A DNA stretch of 64,000 bases from Atrina japonica. Its lineage: Eukaryota; Mollusca; Bivalvia; Pterioida; Pinnidae. The position numbers and the translations under genes were made by a program. The first letter of the stretch is position 1, and every line of letters begins with the position of its first letter. The notes beneath the pieces were generated by a model. The model searched no databases, was not told the DNA's origin, and saw only the letters and a list, made by a program, of their open reading frames with translations. Positions 46,340 through 60,972 of the stretch are shown here, one piece after another. The stretch covers positions 3,890,001 to 3,954,000 of the forward strand of contig BROG01000004.1 in the NCBI GenBank assembly GCA_030159075.1, written 5' to 3'.

Positions 46340-47045
46340 GCACACATCTCACAAAGACTGTCCGAGCACACATTTACTAACTCACACGGAGAGCACATAT
46401 ATTACACACACACACACCACAAACACACGTACACACCACACACACATTATATAATGTACAACACACACGCACACACACACACTACACACATATACAACAC
46501 ACAGTGACACATCTCGCACAGTGACACACAATCATCACACACACAAACACACATACACACTACACACACATTATACAATATAACACACACACACACACAT
46601 ACAACACACACAGTGACACATCTCACACAGTGACACATTCATGACACACACTATAAACACACATACACACTACACACACATTATACAATATACAACACAC
46701 ACACACTACACACACATAACACACACAGTGACACAATCATCACACACTACAAACTCATATACACACTACACACACATTATACAATATACAACACACACAC
46801 ACTACACACAAATACAACACACAGTGACACATCTCACACAGTGACACATTCACGACACACACTACAAACCTGCATTCACATACACACTACAAACACACAT
46901 ACACACTACACACACATTATACAATATACAACGCACACACTACACACATATACAAAACACACAGTGACACACAATCATGACACAAACACACACTACAAAC
47001 CTGCATTCACATACACACTACAAACACACATTACCACAAAATAAA
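46340..47045. repeat. CA-rich compound repeat with a longer periodicity
   Basis: The order cactacacacacattataca, atata, cacacacacac, cagtgacacatctcacacag then tgacaca recurs about five times at roughly 90-130-bp spacing. This is a complex array rather than a simple (CA)n. ORFs on both strands are Thr/His- or Cys/Val-rich artefacts. Confidence 0.85.
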
Positions 47046-47094
47046 AACACACTCACCAATATATATATCACCATAAACTTTCCAACCTCAAGTC

Positions 47095-47290
47095 AGTCCA
47101 GTTTGAAGTCTCACCGGAACCTTAGCTGATTTTGTGAGAAACTTTGCCAGTTTACTTTCAGAATGCTGGTCAGATGATATCCTGAGTTCAATGACCTTTC
47201 TCTTTCACCATAAAAGACTGGCCGCCACTTTATCACTGAATAATTGTTGATTGTGAAGTAAAGCCCCGTTAAAACAAAATAAACAATCTT
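47095..47290 (+). mobile_element. SINE-2 copy, head lost
   Basis: ttttgtgagaaactttgcca, gtttactttc, then ctctttcaccataaaagact, ggccgccacttta and attgttgattgtgaagt, ending in an A-rich aaaacaaaataaacaa tail. The tRNA-like head is not recognisable. The minus ORF at 47111-47383 overlaps. Confidence 0.7.
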
Positions 47291-47481
47291 TCGGAAGAGA
47301 TTCATGTATATAAAAATATATACACGTACATGTATATCAGAATGACTGAGCACTTGCATGCTCACCATGGATTTCCATAACACATTGATTCTTTATTTTT
47401 GTTTCAGTTTACAAAGATTTTCTGGTCATTTTTAATTATTGTTTATCTACATTGAACATTCTCAGCCTGTGGCTAGCTTTT

Positions 47482-47577
47482 TAACTCATCACCCCCTTCC
47501 CGCAGAAAAACAATGGACTGTCCTGTAAATCAATGACTTAGACCGGTCCAAATGTGTCTTCAGGGGTGAATGAGTTC
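47482..47577. mobile_element. MITE-8 copy, both ends clear
   Basis: Left taactcatcacccccttccc; right cttcaggggtgaatgagtt. The ends are an inverted repeat of about 13 bp. Interior aatggactgtcctgtaaatc and gaccggtccaaatgtgtc are shared with 53248 and 57986. Confidence 0.75.
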
Positions 47578-49341
47578 AAGTCCGAAGTTTGGCAATGAGC
47601 ATATGGAATCTATACATGTCTGTATCCGTCAATTAGTCTTACATACTGTCACTTTTGTATTATTATTTTTGATTTTTTGTAATTGTATACATTTTTATAT
47701 CACAGCTGTCTATGAAATCAACATCCTACAGTATGTAATATAGTGCGTAGAAAATTGCATTTCCCCAATAGAAGTATCAAAATGAGATATATTACAACAC
47801 CTGTGGTTGATTTACCTTTAAGGATACATGTATGTTGTTTATTTTTTTTTTTCATAAAGTTGCACTAAGATATCAAAGTAAAAAATGCGTACTGAAAATT
47901 GAGATGGATAAATGTTTCTAAACTCACCATGAAAGTTTAAAACTGAAAACAAACCAACAGATACATAAACAGCTCTTGTAACAGATATTTGAACTAATAC
48001 AGTCTGATTCAAAAGATAGCTCAATATCTGTAACATAAAAAAACTAACATTGAGGTGCTTTAAAAACTAATTTAACAGGTATTTTAACAAAAGTAACATT
48101 TTATACAAATCTCTGATAAAAAAAACAAAGGTACATGAATGGTAGTAGTTAAAAAGAAAGATCAAAGATGAACTGACAGATGTTTTTTCTGTATGTAGGA
48201 AATGATTACACAAAACACACTTTCGTGTTTTTATATTATGTTTAGAATCAAAGTCATTGTATAAACTGAGTGTCCCCGAACTGATATATTGAAATTATAT
48301 TTCCTACTCATTTTGTCCATTGAATGACCAAATGAATTTATTTGATATATGTGCTGTTGAATTACACTTACATTTGCATTATCATTATAACTTCGAAGCT
48401 TAATTATTTTCTCTCATTCTGCCTACCTCTCTCCATCACTGCAGTCATTCCGATTAAATGAACACCACTTCCAGTCAAGAACAGTACTAATTTAGATATC
48501 ACAACTACACAAGAGTATGCTTTCTGCAATTATTTTTTCACATTGAATTGTACAACTGTACTAAGTCTCAGAATGAAACATCACGTTTATGTATCTACAT
48601 CTTTTCTGCTAACCATTGCATTGTTATTTTCAGAAATAACTCCTAAGATGAATCGTGATGTAATCAATTTATTTATACCTACCGTTTATTGAGCTAAGTA
48701 ATTATTCATTGTATACATGATTGTTTCTTTGACATTACGTTGTGGTTGTGCACCCTGATTGGTGCGTTAATCCAAATGGTTGTCCTGAGTATTGGAAGAC
48801 AACCAACTGTTTGTGTCATTGGCGATGCTAATCAGCTGATGCGCCAAGAGAATTCGAGATTACGTACACTGTTGTAACTTGTGTAAAAGGCATCTTCATT
48901 TTGTTTTATAAACAGAAGTGACACGAGAACTTAAGACTGAGAACTTAGCTGTCATTTATCTCAGGAGCTACGCAGTCAAAACAATGCTTTGTTCTCGAAC
49001 TTACACAGTCACATTTATTGCCAAATGTCATTTATAATATTTGGAAATATGCATGTAGATTACAAACGGGATAAGTGGTAGTAAATAAAATACTTTTTAT
49101 CTGTGGCCCTTCAAGTTACTGATGGTCAAAGTATTACAGGTTTTCAGTGTATCTTACTTCTAACATCTAAGAACTCTTCATCTTGGAGGTAAATAAGGCT
49201 AGTGACTTATTGCAGTTGTCCAAGTGATTCATTTTGTATTGAGATAACGATAGTGTATATGTCAAATGGATGATACGTATCAGATATAACATATAAAATT
49301 CAGATTGTGAAAAATAGCAAAAAGAAAAACAAAACTTTAAA
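47578..49341. other. 1.8-kb non-coding stretch with one imperfect palindrome
   Basis: Mostly AT-rich. A more GC-balanced patch at 48747-48847 contains tggttgtc and agacaacca around a 12-nt spacer, and loosely inverted flanks (gattggtgcg, gatgcgcc). No gene recognised. Confidence 0.45.
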
Positions 49342-49660
49342 ATACTGTATTTGCTGTAAAAAGCACTCATGCTTTAATAAGCGCCCCTCCTACCTTTTAG
49401 ATTGATTGATATTACTGGATCGTAATAAGCACCCTACACTAACATTGTTTTGAACTTACTTTACAAAAGAAATGATGCGAGGGACATGTGCCTGTAGTAA
49501 TGATCATAAGTCTTTCAATCCATTACACATTACAAGGCCGAAAAACCTAATATATTGCATTGAAATGTTGTTAGTTACTTTTTGAAACTTGTCCTAATAA
49601 CCTCCCTTTCTAAGACATACTTATTTAGCACCCTGGGTGTTAGTAACTGTGAATGCGGTA
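49342..49660. mobile_element. MITE-1-related element, about 320 bp
   Basis: tactgtatttgctgtaaaaa then gctttaataagcgcccctcc at the left; tagcaccctgggtgttagta then gtgaatgcggta at the right. The termini are imperfectly inverted. The aataagcgcc motif matches gcttattggg in MITE-1. Confidence 0.55.
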
Positions 49661-49768
49661 AGTTATTAGATAAACAGTGCATGAATTATCTTCTAATAAT
49701 GAATTGTTGTCCAGTGTTTTGAAGTATCAGTAAAGAAAATGTATCATCTACAGTCTACAATTTCAAAA

Positions 49769-49908
49769 ATGTCAAAAAAATAACAATTATCAAAATTCTT
49801 ACAAAAATATGTCATAAAAATAACGATTATCAAAATTCTTACAAAAATCTGTCAAAAAAATAACGATTATCAAGATTGCTACAAAAAAATGTCAAAAAAA
49901 TAACGACT
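49769..49908. repeat. 40-bp tandem repeat, 3.5 units
   Basis: Units start at 49769, 49809, 49849 and 49889: atgtcaaaaaaataacgatt then atcaaaattcttacaaaaat, with single-base variants. Confidence 0.93.
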
Positions 49909-50043
49909 GTTGGTCAATAGAGCTATACAGACTCCCAACAGGCAATTGCAACATTTTAGATTTGTTAATTTGTTAGGTATGGAATGATTATTGACATTCA
50001 TCAAAACAGTGGAATGTGAAAGTAATTGAATGAGCAGTATAGT

Positions 50044-50047
<4 letters not shown>

Positions 50048-50100
<53 letters not shown>

Positions 50101-50111
50101 CTGTGTGTGTG

Positions 50112-50152
<41 letters not shown>
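50048..50152. repeat. TG/TA compound microsatellite
   Basis: (TA), (TG)20 or so, (TA), (TG), (TA), (TG), (TA) alternate over about 105 bp, giving two or three mirrored blocks. Confidence 0.95.
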
Positions 50153-50154
<2 letters not shown>

Positions 50155-50249
50155 GGTTTCTCTGATATAGTATTCATTGCAAATGGAATACTAATAAACA
50201 TGTTCAAGGTCACAGGCCAAAATTTAAGTCAGGCCCAGTAAAAATGGTA

Positions 50250-50520
50250 CATGTATAATCCATATAACCTAACAGGATGGACAGTCTTGTCAACCCATTC
50301 GCGACCAGGACAAGTTTATATTTTAGGTAATAAAGCACATAACATTAAAATTACACTGACTAGAGTAATTGTTTTTACTTGTCACCATACATAAGAAGTT
50401 ATTGTGCAAGGAATAATATGTTTTTCCAGTGCAACTTGTTGTAAATGGAAAGTTAGTAGAAGCATCCATATGATAATCAAAAGGTTATTCCGTCCTGTCG
50501 AGTTATGTGAATTGGAGTGT
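50250..50520 (-). mobile_element. MITE-7 copy, decayed
   Basis: Minus copy: tataatccatataacctaac, aggatggacagtcttgt on one side; aaaggttattccgtcctgtc then gagttatgtgaat on the other. The GC-rich ends have mutated to ggacgg. Confidence 0.7.
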
Positions 50521-51212
50521 TGATGTGTCTAAAGACCTGGCCCCCATTTCTAGTTCTACTAAAAAAGCTTATTGGAACTTTTTATTGAACTTTTGTATTA
50601 TCTTGAGAATCTTGAGAATTCCTGCTACATCATTCATCAGACAGCTAAATTAGAAAATTACTACAATATAATTCCACTGTTTTCCTGATGGTTCAAAATA
50701 GTATGATCTAATCTTGTGGAATGTATGTAATTATATTTATCTAGTTTCTAACCAGATTTAGGACTATAATTATAGGAGTCTGAAATACTTCCAGGGGTCA
50801 CACGAGCAATAGGTGACATCCCTCAGTGTGTTGTGACCATCAAAAATCAATAAACACATCATAATGATTCTCTCATCTCCGATATTAAACCCAATTTTCA
50901 AGCAATAATTTGTATACCACTTAGCTATCACAGAAAGTATTACATATATCTAACAAACTTTCTTTATTTTCACTAGATTTGGTTGGAAGTTTTTATTTTT
51001 ATTTAAAAATGTATTTTCTCTGACGATGCTTTTATATTTAGTGCCAATTTCTTGCGATTTTAAGTAAAAATTAGTTCTTTTGCATGTCATCAATCCTATC
51101 GGCATAAAAATAGGTCTTCTTGAAATCCAAAATGAACCCATTATAGCCAAATCTTTTTTTTCAATTGTTTTAATTATTCTACATCAGCACCTATACATTA
51201 TTTATAATTATA
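50521..51212. other. Non-coding stretch, nothing recognised
   Basis: AT-rich; two overlapping ORFs near 50950-51290 have no features. Confidence 0.5.
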
Positions 51213-51388
51213 CACAGTGGAATATCTTTTTATCTCAAACTTCAAGGGACTGCCCCGATTACTTTGGAAGTATCCAGAATTTGAGATAACCGAAATTTTA
51301 ATTAATATGTTTTCTATCCATAAGAATTGGGACTGACTGTACTGGAATTTCAACTCAACCAATTTCGACATAACAAGATTCCACTGTA
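51213..51388. mobile_element. MITE-6 copy, 176 bp
   Basis: Left end cacagtggaatatcttttta; right end cataacaagattccactgta. Interior gggactgccccgattacttt and cagaatttgagataacc. A right-end fragment occurs at 35446-35520. Confidence 0.75.
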
Positions 51389-51398
51389 TATTATTAAG

Positions 51399-51597
51399 TA
51401 CAGTGGAACCTGCCTTGAGAGGCCACCCTTCCTGCCACTAAAAAGTGGTCTCTTTAGACAGGTGGTCTCTCAAAACAGCTTGTCTCTCAAAATAGGTTTT
51501 ATTTATAGTTATATTAAACTTAGTGTTTTTCACAATGTGGTCTCACAAGACAGGTGGTCTTCCATAACAGTGATCTATCAAGGCAGGTTCTACTATA
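51399..51597. mobile_element. MITE-2 copy, 199 bp
   Basis: Left end tacagtggaacctgccttga; right end caaggcaggttctactata. Internal gtggtctct and agacaggtggtctctcaaaa repeat in both orientations. Only ten bases separate it from the MITE-6 copy. Confidence 0.8.
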
Positions 51598-51687
51598 TTA
51601 TATATATGTACAAAATGTATACCACATGCAACTGACTGTAGATGTATTTCTATATCTATTTGTCATCTGCATATCTCATAACCATTA

Positions 51688-51874
51688 TACAGTAAAACCA
51701 GCTTTAGCAACCACCTGTTTATAAAGGCCACCTGGTCATAAAGACACCCAGTTTTTTTTCTGTCCCCAATAGTATTATTTGTGTACAAATCAACCTCTAT
51801 ATAAAAACCACCTCTCTATAAAGATTGGTTTTGTTGTATCTGTAAGGGGGTCTTTATATACAAGTTTCACTGTA
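51688..51874 (+). mobile_element. MITE-3 copy, 187 bp
   Basis: Left end tacagtaaaaccagctttag; right end tacaagtttcactgta. It is very close to the copies at 34867 and 44839. Third MITE in a 660-bp cluster. Confidence 0.85.
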
Positions 51875-52829
51875 ATTCTAAAGATGCCACACTAACTACT
51901 TGACATACATTTACTAAGTACTTCTGACTAGCTTTCAGATAAGAAAGCGTAACATTGTATATGCATGTCCTCTCCGAACCATTTGTCATTTTATATCACC
52001 TCTATAAATCCACTGAGAGAACCCAACACATTGCTGTACACGTACCCATTAACCCACTGATTGAACCCCCAAGTTGTATAGTGACAGACAGCGTGTTCGA
52101 TGTCAGTTTCAGTACCCACATGTTGTGGCGTACCTGATAAACCACTGCATCATTTTCAAAGTGTTAATAATGCTCGTTGACTGTTAAGTGCTTATAATTT
52201 TAGTGATTCTAATAAGTCATCACGCAGCATGGTAAATCTGCTTATTTGCCAGATGTACATTTTTCTTTTGTTATTACATTACATCTATTATTGGAATTAA
52301 TCTAGGCTCTCATTGTTAAAGTGTTTACGCTGTCTTATTTCCTACGAATTGTAGATGTTTTTCAGTACAGAAAAAGCCGACATGTATATCCGCCCATGCC
52401 AGGTATTACCACCTCATACCGGTACTCTGAATGTTAAAGTCTGCTATATTAATGAACTATGCATCACTATCTAATTATTCCAGAGATGTCCTTTTTTGAA
52501 TTTTAATTTGATTTTTAACTGTTATTGACAGATATTGTATGGAAGCCAAAATTTTGTATTATTTTGTAACATGGATTCCTGCTTTTGTCAAGTAAAATTC
52601 AGGTATACATGTATTTAATTTCACTGTAAATGTTATTTGTTCATTAATTATTTGTGGGTACCAGTAGTCATCATGCAAAGCTAAATCTATTTTTAACAAT
52701 TTTACTCACATAGGTGAGCAATTAATCTGTAACAAATCAATAAATTTGTGTCAAAAACTGATTTTTTTTCTAATTGCCTTTTGTCTGTCATTGTGTGTCC
52801 GTAAACAATTCACATTTTTGACTTCTTCT
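51875..52829. other. Non-coding stretch, nothing recognised
   Basis: AT-rich; 60-codon ORF at 51955 without features. Confidence 0.5.
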
Positions 52830-52990
52830 CAGAAACCACCAAAGGGATTTTGATGAAACTTCACAGGAAGCAAGTACTCAAGGTTCTTTACTAAGTTTGT
52901 AGTTTTCAGCCAGATCAGCCCAGGGTGGATCCAGGTTGGGGCAAATAGTCCTCAGGGGGTATACCTTTTTAAAAATTTTCTTCTCCAGAA
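52830..52990 (+). repeat. Dispersed invertebrate repeat, single copy here
   Basis: cttctcagaaaccaccaaag, gattttgatgaaacttcaca, ggaagcaagtactcaaggtt and agtttgtagttttcagcca form a chain I recognise as common in invertebrate genomes, often in large repeats. No ORF. Confidence 0.55.
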
Positions 52991-53247
52991 TGGCTGCATG
53001 AGTTGAAAAATGGATTGTTTCCAAGTGATTAACATGGATATATGATGCAAGTTTGTATTTTTCATAGATATTGGAATATTAATTTTTGAGACGTTTTAAG
53101 GTTTTTTCAGACTTTGTCAGAGGCCACCGATAATTAATGAAGTTATGACTCAAATCAGAAAAATGTTAGGACACAACATTAGGACATACAATGTATGGTC
53201 ATAAAAGTGCAATGCTCTGACCACTCAGACATTTAGGCCATGGTTTT

Positions 53248-53335
53248 TAACTCATCAGCCCCTTGAAAAAATGGACTATTCTGTAAATCACTGACTTAGA
53301 GCAGTCCAAATGTGTCTAGAGGTAAATGGGTAAAG
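53248..53335. mobile_element. MITE-8 copy
   Basis: taactcatcagccccttgaa, aatggactattctgtaaatc, agcagtccaaatgtgtc, ending agaggtaaatgggta. The right end has diverged from ggggtgaatgagtt. Confidence 0.7.
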
Positions 53336-53704
53336 AGGAAAACCATACCCTGCTGACTATCATGTCTGTACATCTGTATCTGGGACTGTTAACTTTGTGT
53401 AACAGCTATTAATCATTAAGAAAAATCAGATTATACAGAAATTAATGGGTGCATACAAAGATACAACATGCATATGTATACTTCATGCATATTATGTAAC
53501 CTTTAAATTTATCATTAAAGTGGTCCTAGACATCCCCTTCTACGTTACATGTTACATCTGTATATTAACAAAAAACTATACCTTTATCTATTAAAGACAG
53601 CAATACTGCACTGAATTCTCTTATTTTTACAACATATCTCAAGGTGATGTACACCTGTGGTTAACCGAACCAATACCATACTGTAACAAGAGTCTTCATT
53701 GACA

Positions 53705-53955
53705 ATGTCACACCTGTACACAATATACAAATGTCACACCTGTACACAATATACAAGTATCACAACTGTACACAATATACAAATATCACACCTGTACATG
53801 ATAAACAAATGTCATACCTGTACACAATATACAAATGTCACACCTGTACATAATATACAAATGTCACACCTGTACACAATATACAAGTATCACAACTGTA
53901 CACAATATACAAATATCACACCTGTACATGATAAACAAATGTCATACCTGTACAT
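53705..53955. repeat. 26-bp repeat in a 130-bp higher-order unit
   Basis: Units atgtcacacctgtacacaat then atacaa step by 26 bp. Five variants in fixed order (gt-tcacaactg, then at-tcacacc with catgataaac, atgtcatacc, and cataatat) start at 53731 and recur at 53861. The 109-codon ORF is an artefact. Confidence 0.93.
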
Positions 53956-54084
53956 AATAGATGTATATACATGTAATTTTACCTGTAATTTCATAATTAC
54001 TTTACTAAATATCATCAAATTTTTATAGCAGTCCTACATATGTACCTAGCCCCCCATCTGTCTGTATTGTACATTATTACTACA

Positions 54085-54089
<5 letters not shown>

Positions 54090-54150
<61 letters not shown>
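54090..54150. repeat. TA microsatellite, about 60 bp
   Basis: Uninterrupted (TA)n. Confidence 0.97.
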
Positions 54151-57471
<3,321 letters not shown>

Positions 57472-57655
57472 TACAGTGAAACTTGTTTATAACAACTTTG
57501 TTGTGTCACAAGAAAACCGGTCTTTATAAAGTGGTGGTCTTATACAGAGGTCGATTTGTACACAAATGGTACTGTTCAGGACAGCAAAACAAAAATTATC
57601 TTTGTGACAAGGTGGTCTTTATACACAGGTTGTCATTAAAGTAGGTTTTACTGTA
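57472..57655 (-). mobile_element. MITE-3 copy, 184 bp
   Basis: tacagtgaaacttgtttata at the left and gtaggttttactgta at the right, reversed relative to the other copies: ggtcgatttgtacacaaatg, ggtactgttcaggacagc, ggtggtctttatacacagg. Confidence 0.8.
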
Positions 57656-57985
57656 ATCTCAAATGAGAGGTGGTCATGTATTAGGTTTGATCATACAGGG
57701 TAAAAATTAGATTTACTGTATGTGTATTTACATATTTGAAAACTGTCCCAAATTTCAGAATTACAGTGGTGTCAACAGTTAGAGTGCCATCCTTGCAAGC
57801 AATAGGTTGGTTAAAAGATCATACTGAATACTTTTTTTTTAAAAATGGACTATGACTGTAAGTCAAGGTCAGAGGTCATATTTAAAAACTCAAATCCCAT
57901 TTCATGAGAGGTTTAACATATTAGAAACCATCTGTATGGACATAAGTTCAAAGCACAGGTCAAAACTAATGACTTACTTTGCCTT

Positions 57986-58076
57986 TAAGTCATTAAGTCC
58001 CCCCCCCCAAATGGACTCCTCTGTAAATTAATTACTTAGACCAGTCCAAACGTGTCTTTAGGGGTAAATGAGTTAA
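57986..58076. mobile_element. MITE-8 copy
   Basis: taagtcattaagtccccccc, aaatggactcctctgtaaat, gaccagtccaaacgtgtctt, then taggggtaaatgagttaa. Confidence 0.7.
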
Positions 58077-58489
58077 CTGGTGAGTTCCTCATACAAATTA
58101 TAAATAACATTTCTATAAGATAAAACAACATACAGATATCAGAATTGCTGCCATATTAACATTTATGTAATGTCATGATCAAAGGAAACTGTGTTTGGGT
58201 GAAGGAATGGTGTAGAATATCATATGATACCAGTGAGAGGTTGTTTCAACTTTGCCAGACATCAATGACAACCTTATTGATTGCAATTAGGCTCCAGGGA
58301 ATGGAATATTTGCAGCTTAAATCATTTAGTGTACTTGGTAATCTAATCATATGTATGGTAAGCAGTCAAGGATGTGTGTCTTTTTATCTGATCAATGAGT
58401 CTTTACTTTCCACCCCCTTCACCAAGTGCTTAGTATAAGAAGCGAGGGCTGCAGGCATTTCAATATAGTTTGGGACATATTTAGAAACA

Positions 58490-58838
58490 GTCTTGGACCC
58501 AATAAATGCCAAGGATGCATAGTATGAAGAAAAGTGGTGGCGCTTATTGGGACCACTTAAGAGTCAGATTGTCATAAAACAGTTAATTGTTCATAAATGT
58601 ATACGGTAAAGTCGTTGTAGTTATTACTGAAGACACTTATAGAGCGATAAAATGTTACCTATGTTTTTGTAGTCAACATCTTCTCAACTCCGACTGGAAA
58701 AGATTCTCGATCATGTGAAAAAGATGAGTAAATCTGAATTATTAGGTAGAATCATGTGAAAAAGATGAGTAAATCTGAATTATAGGGTAGGGCACTTACA
58801 GTATGGGGACACAGGCACTTATTGGGTAGAATATGGTA
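58490..58838. mobile_element. MITE-1 copy with an internal duplication
   Basis: Left region ttggacccaataaatgcc, then gcgcttattgggaccactta. Right end cttattgggtagaatatggt then a. Inside, atcatgtgaaaaagatgagt then aaatctgaatta is duplicated in tandem (about 58709-58790). The ends are less well preserved than at 786-1084. Confidence 0.65.
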
Positions 58839-60055
58839 AGTGAAATTTTCTTAGGAGGACTTACAACAATAAACCTAAGTGAGGCTGCTGAATATAGCTG
58901 AGTGTTTATATGCTCCCATATAAGATCTTAAAAGTGATAAATGAAGCTATAGTCCTGTCACTGACACAAAGCAAGAGTACATATTACCTGGTTATCTGAA
59001 GTACTCTACTATATGAGATAACACAATGAAAAAGAAAATTGAAGGAGAAATAGCTGAATAAATATTTTATTCATTGTAAGTTATGACGTTTAAGTGAAAT
59101 AGATGTTATTGTGTCTTGTTTTCTTTCACATTTTAAGACATCCATCCCCCCTAGGATGAAAGTTTGTTTATAATCTGTTTGTTGTTGTTTATGTCTGTTT
59201 GTAGTTAGGTTTCCATCATGTTCTTTACTGGAATTTTAACTATAAAAGTTACTTTGTTACTTCACATCAATGAAATTTTAAATAATTCAGCAATATTCAC
59301 CAGGGTTATACACCAGAGTTATGGGACATTAGAACATTAATGAATGGCTTACCTGTAACTCTAGGTTTCACCAGGACTTCTTGTTTTCTGTCTCTAAACC
59401 TATCTGTCCCAAAAATTTGTGAATACAATTTCTAACTGTTGCTGTAATCAGTTCAAATTGCTTCAATCTTAAGATTTGATTTAGAGGTCAAAGTGGCAAT
59501 ATATTAGAAGGGACGGTAAACTGTTTGCATTTTTAAGAAAAAAAACAACAACAAAACATAAGTCTTCATACTTAAAATAAATCATTTCAGGGATTCTGAC
59601 TTATGGATTCCAACTTGTTTTTCTGTGAACTTTGTTTGAACTTCCAAACCAATTCGCATGTCACAACACATAAATTTTCTCTCATATTTCTTACAAAATT
59701 ACATAGCGCTAAATATACAAATTTCTAGCTCTTCTCAAATTACTACGGTCAAATGTTATACAAATACAATTCAAGATAGGTAATATTTTGGTCTCATGGT
59801 TCCATTTCCAATTTTAGAAATATGCTAATTTTCAGATTATTTATCATAAAAAGCATATGTGATTTATATTTTTGTTAAGCATGTTGGATAACTAGCTCAG
59901 GAAAATTCATGTTTGTTTATGTTTTCAGTGGATATAATTGTCTGTTCCCACACCAATTATTGGTCAGTCCTCTTTGATTATACAAGTGATAAAAATCTGA
60001 TACTTTAGTTGACCTTATTTCCCTTTGGTATGTGGTCAGGGTTTATTGACCGTTA
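58839..60055. other. Non-coding stretch, nothing recognised
   Basis: AT-rich, no ORF of interest. Confidence 0.5.
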
Positions 60056-60313
60056 TTGTTTGTTTGTTTATCGGTGTTTTTAAGCCACACTCAACAATTT
60101 TTCAGTTATTGTATATAGTGGTGACAAGTTTTTAATGGTGGACGAGAGAACCTGGTTAAAATGTACCCGAGAAGAGACCACTGGCTTCCCCAAGTAAACT
60201 GGCACACTTTCTCACAAATCAAATTAGGGGGGGGGGGGGGGGGCTTGAACCCACACTAACTAGGGATGAGAGACTTCAGGGTTTAAAGCGTGATGCTCTA
60301 ATACCACTTGATG
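60056..60313 (-). mobile_element. SINE-2 copy interrupted by a 17-base G run
   Basis: The tail tgtttgtttgtttatcggtg lies on the plus side, then taagccacactcaacaattt, agtggtgacaag, ggtggacgagagaacctggt, agaagagaccactgg and aaactggcacactttctcac. The 17-G run at 60227-60243 sits where other copies have a few G or T bases. The head is partly readable (gcgtgatgctctaataccac). Confidence 0.8.
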
Positions 60314-60699
60314 TCTGGTAAAGGAGAGGGGATAGAAATTAGTAGAAAGTGACTTTTAGACAATTATAATACATGTAATTCAATGATATACAAGAATACA
60401 CAGATCCTCATGTATATATTTTGTTGACTGCTGTTCTAGTAGATACAATGTACATGTATATGGTTATGGCCACCATCATCCATGATTCTTCATTGGTTTG
60501 GATTTCCATCACAATTTATAGATATACTAGATATAATAATTATTTGGGTATTTAACTATATGCCATACCCAGTAAGTGACCATGAATATTTTTAAAATGC
60601 AGAAACATTATATGTCAATATCACCATTTGATAAATGTATTACCGGTATTTGTAGTTCATTACCAGATATTATACATTTTTGTCCATCTGATACAGGAT

Positions 60700-60972
60700 T
60701 AATGTCGGATTCACATGAGATGGCTGGGTACTGTAACCTATTGATTATCATACAGATAATTCTACTCTTTTTTCGATTGTGACAAACTGCACGGGAAAAA
60801 TGTCTTATTCCTCACTGGATACTCTTGATCTTATGTATGGTGACAAGTAGGAACGATTACTCTAGTCAGTGTAATATTAATGTTATGCTTTATTACCTAA
60901 AATTTAAACTCGTCCAGGTCAAGAAAGGGTTCACAAGACTCCACTCCACCAGGTTATATGGATTTTACTATA
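60700..60972 (+). mobile_element. MITE-7 copy
   Basis: aatgtcggattcacatgaga then tggctgggtactgtaacc at the left; agactccactccaccaggtt then atatggattttactata at the right. Confidence 0.8.

Noticed and set aside
46447..47044. Cys/Val-rich minus and Thr/His-rich plus ORFs
   Set aside because: Artefacts of the CA-rich compound repeat.
53705..53955. 26-bp repeats, as CRISPR repeats
   Set aside because: Units are directly contiguous with no spacer between them.
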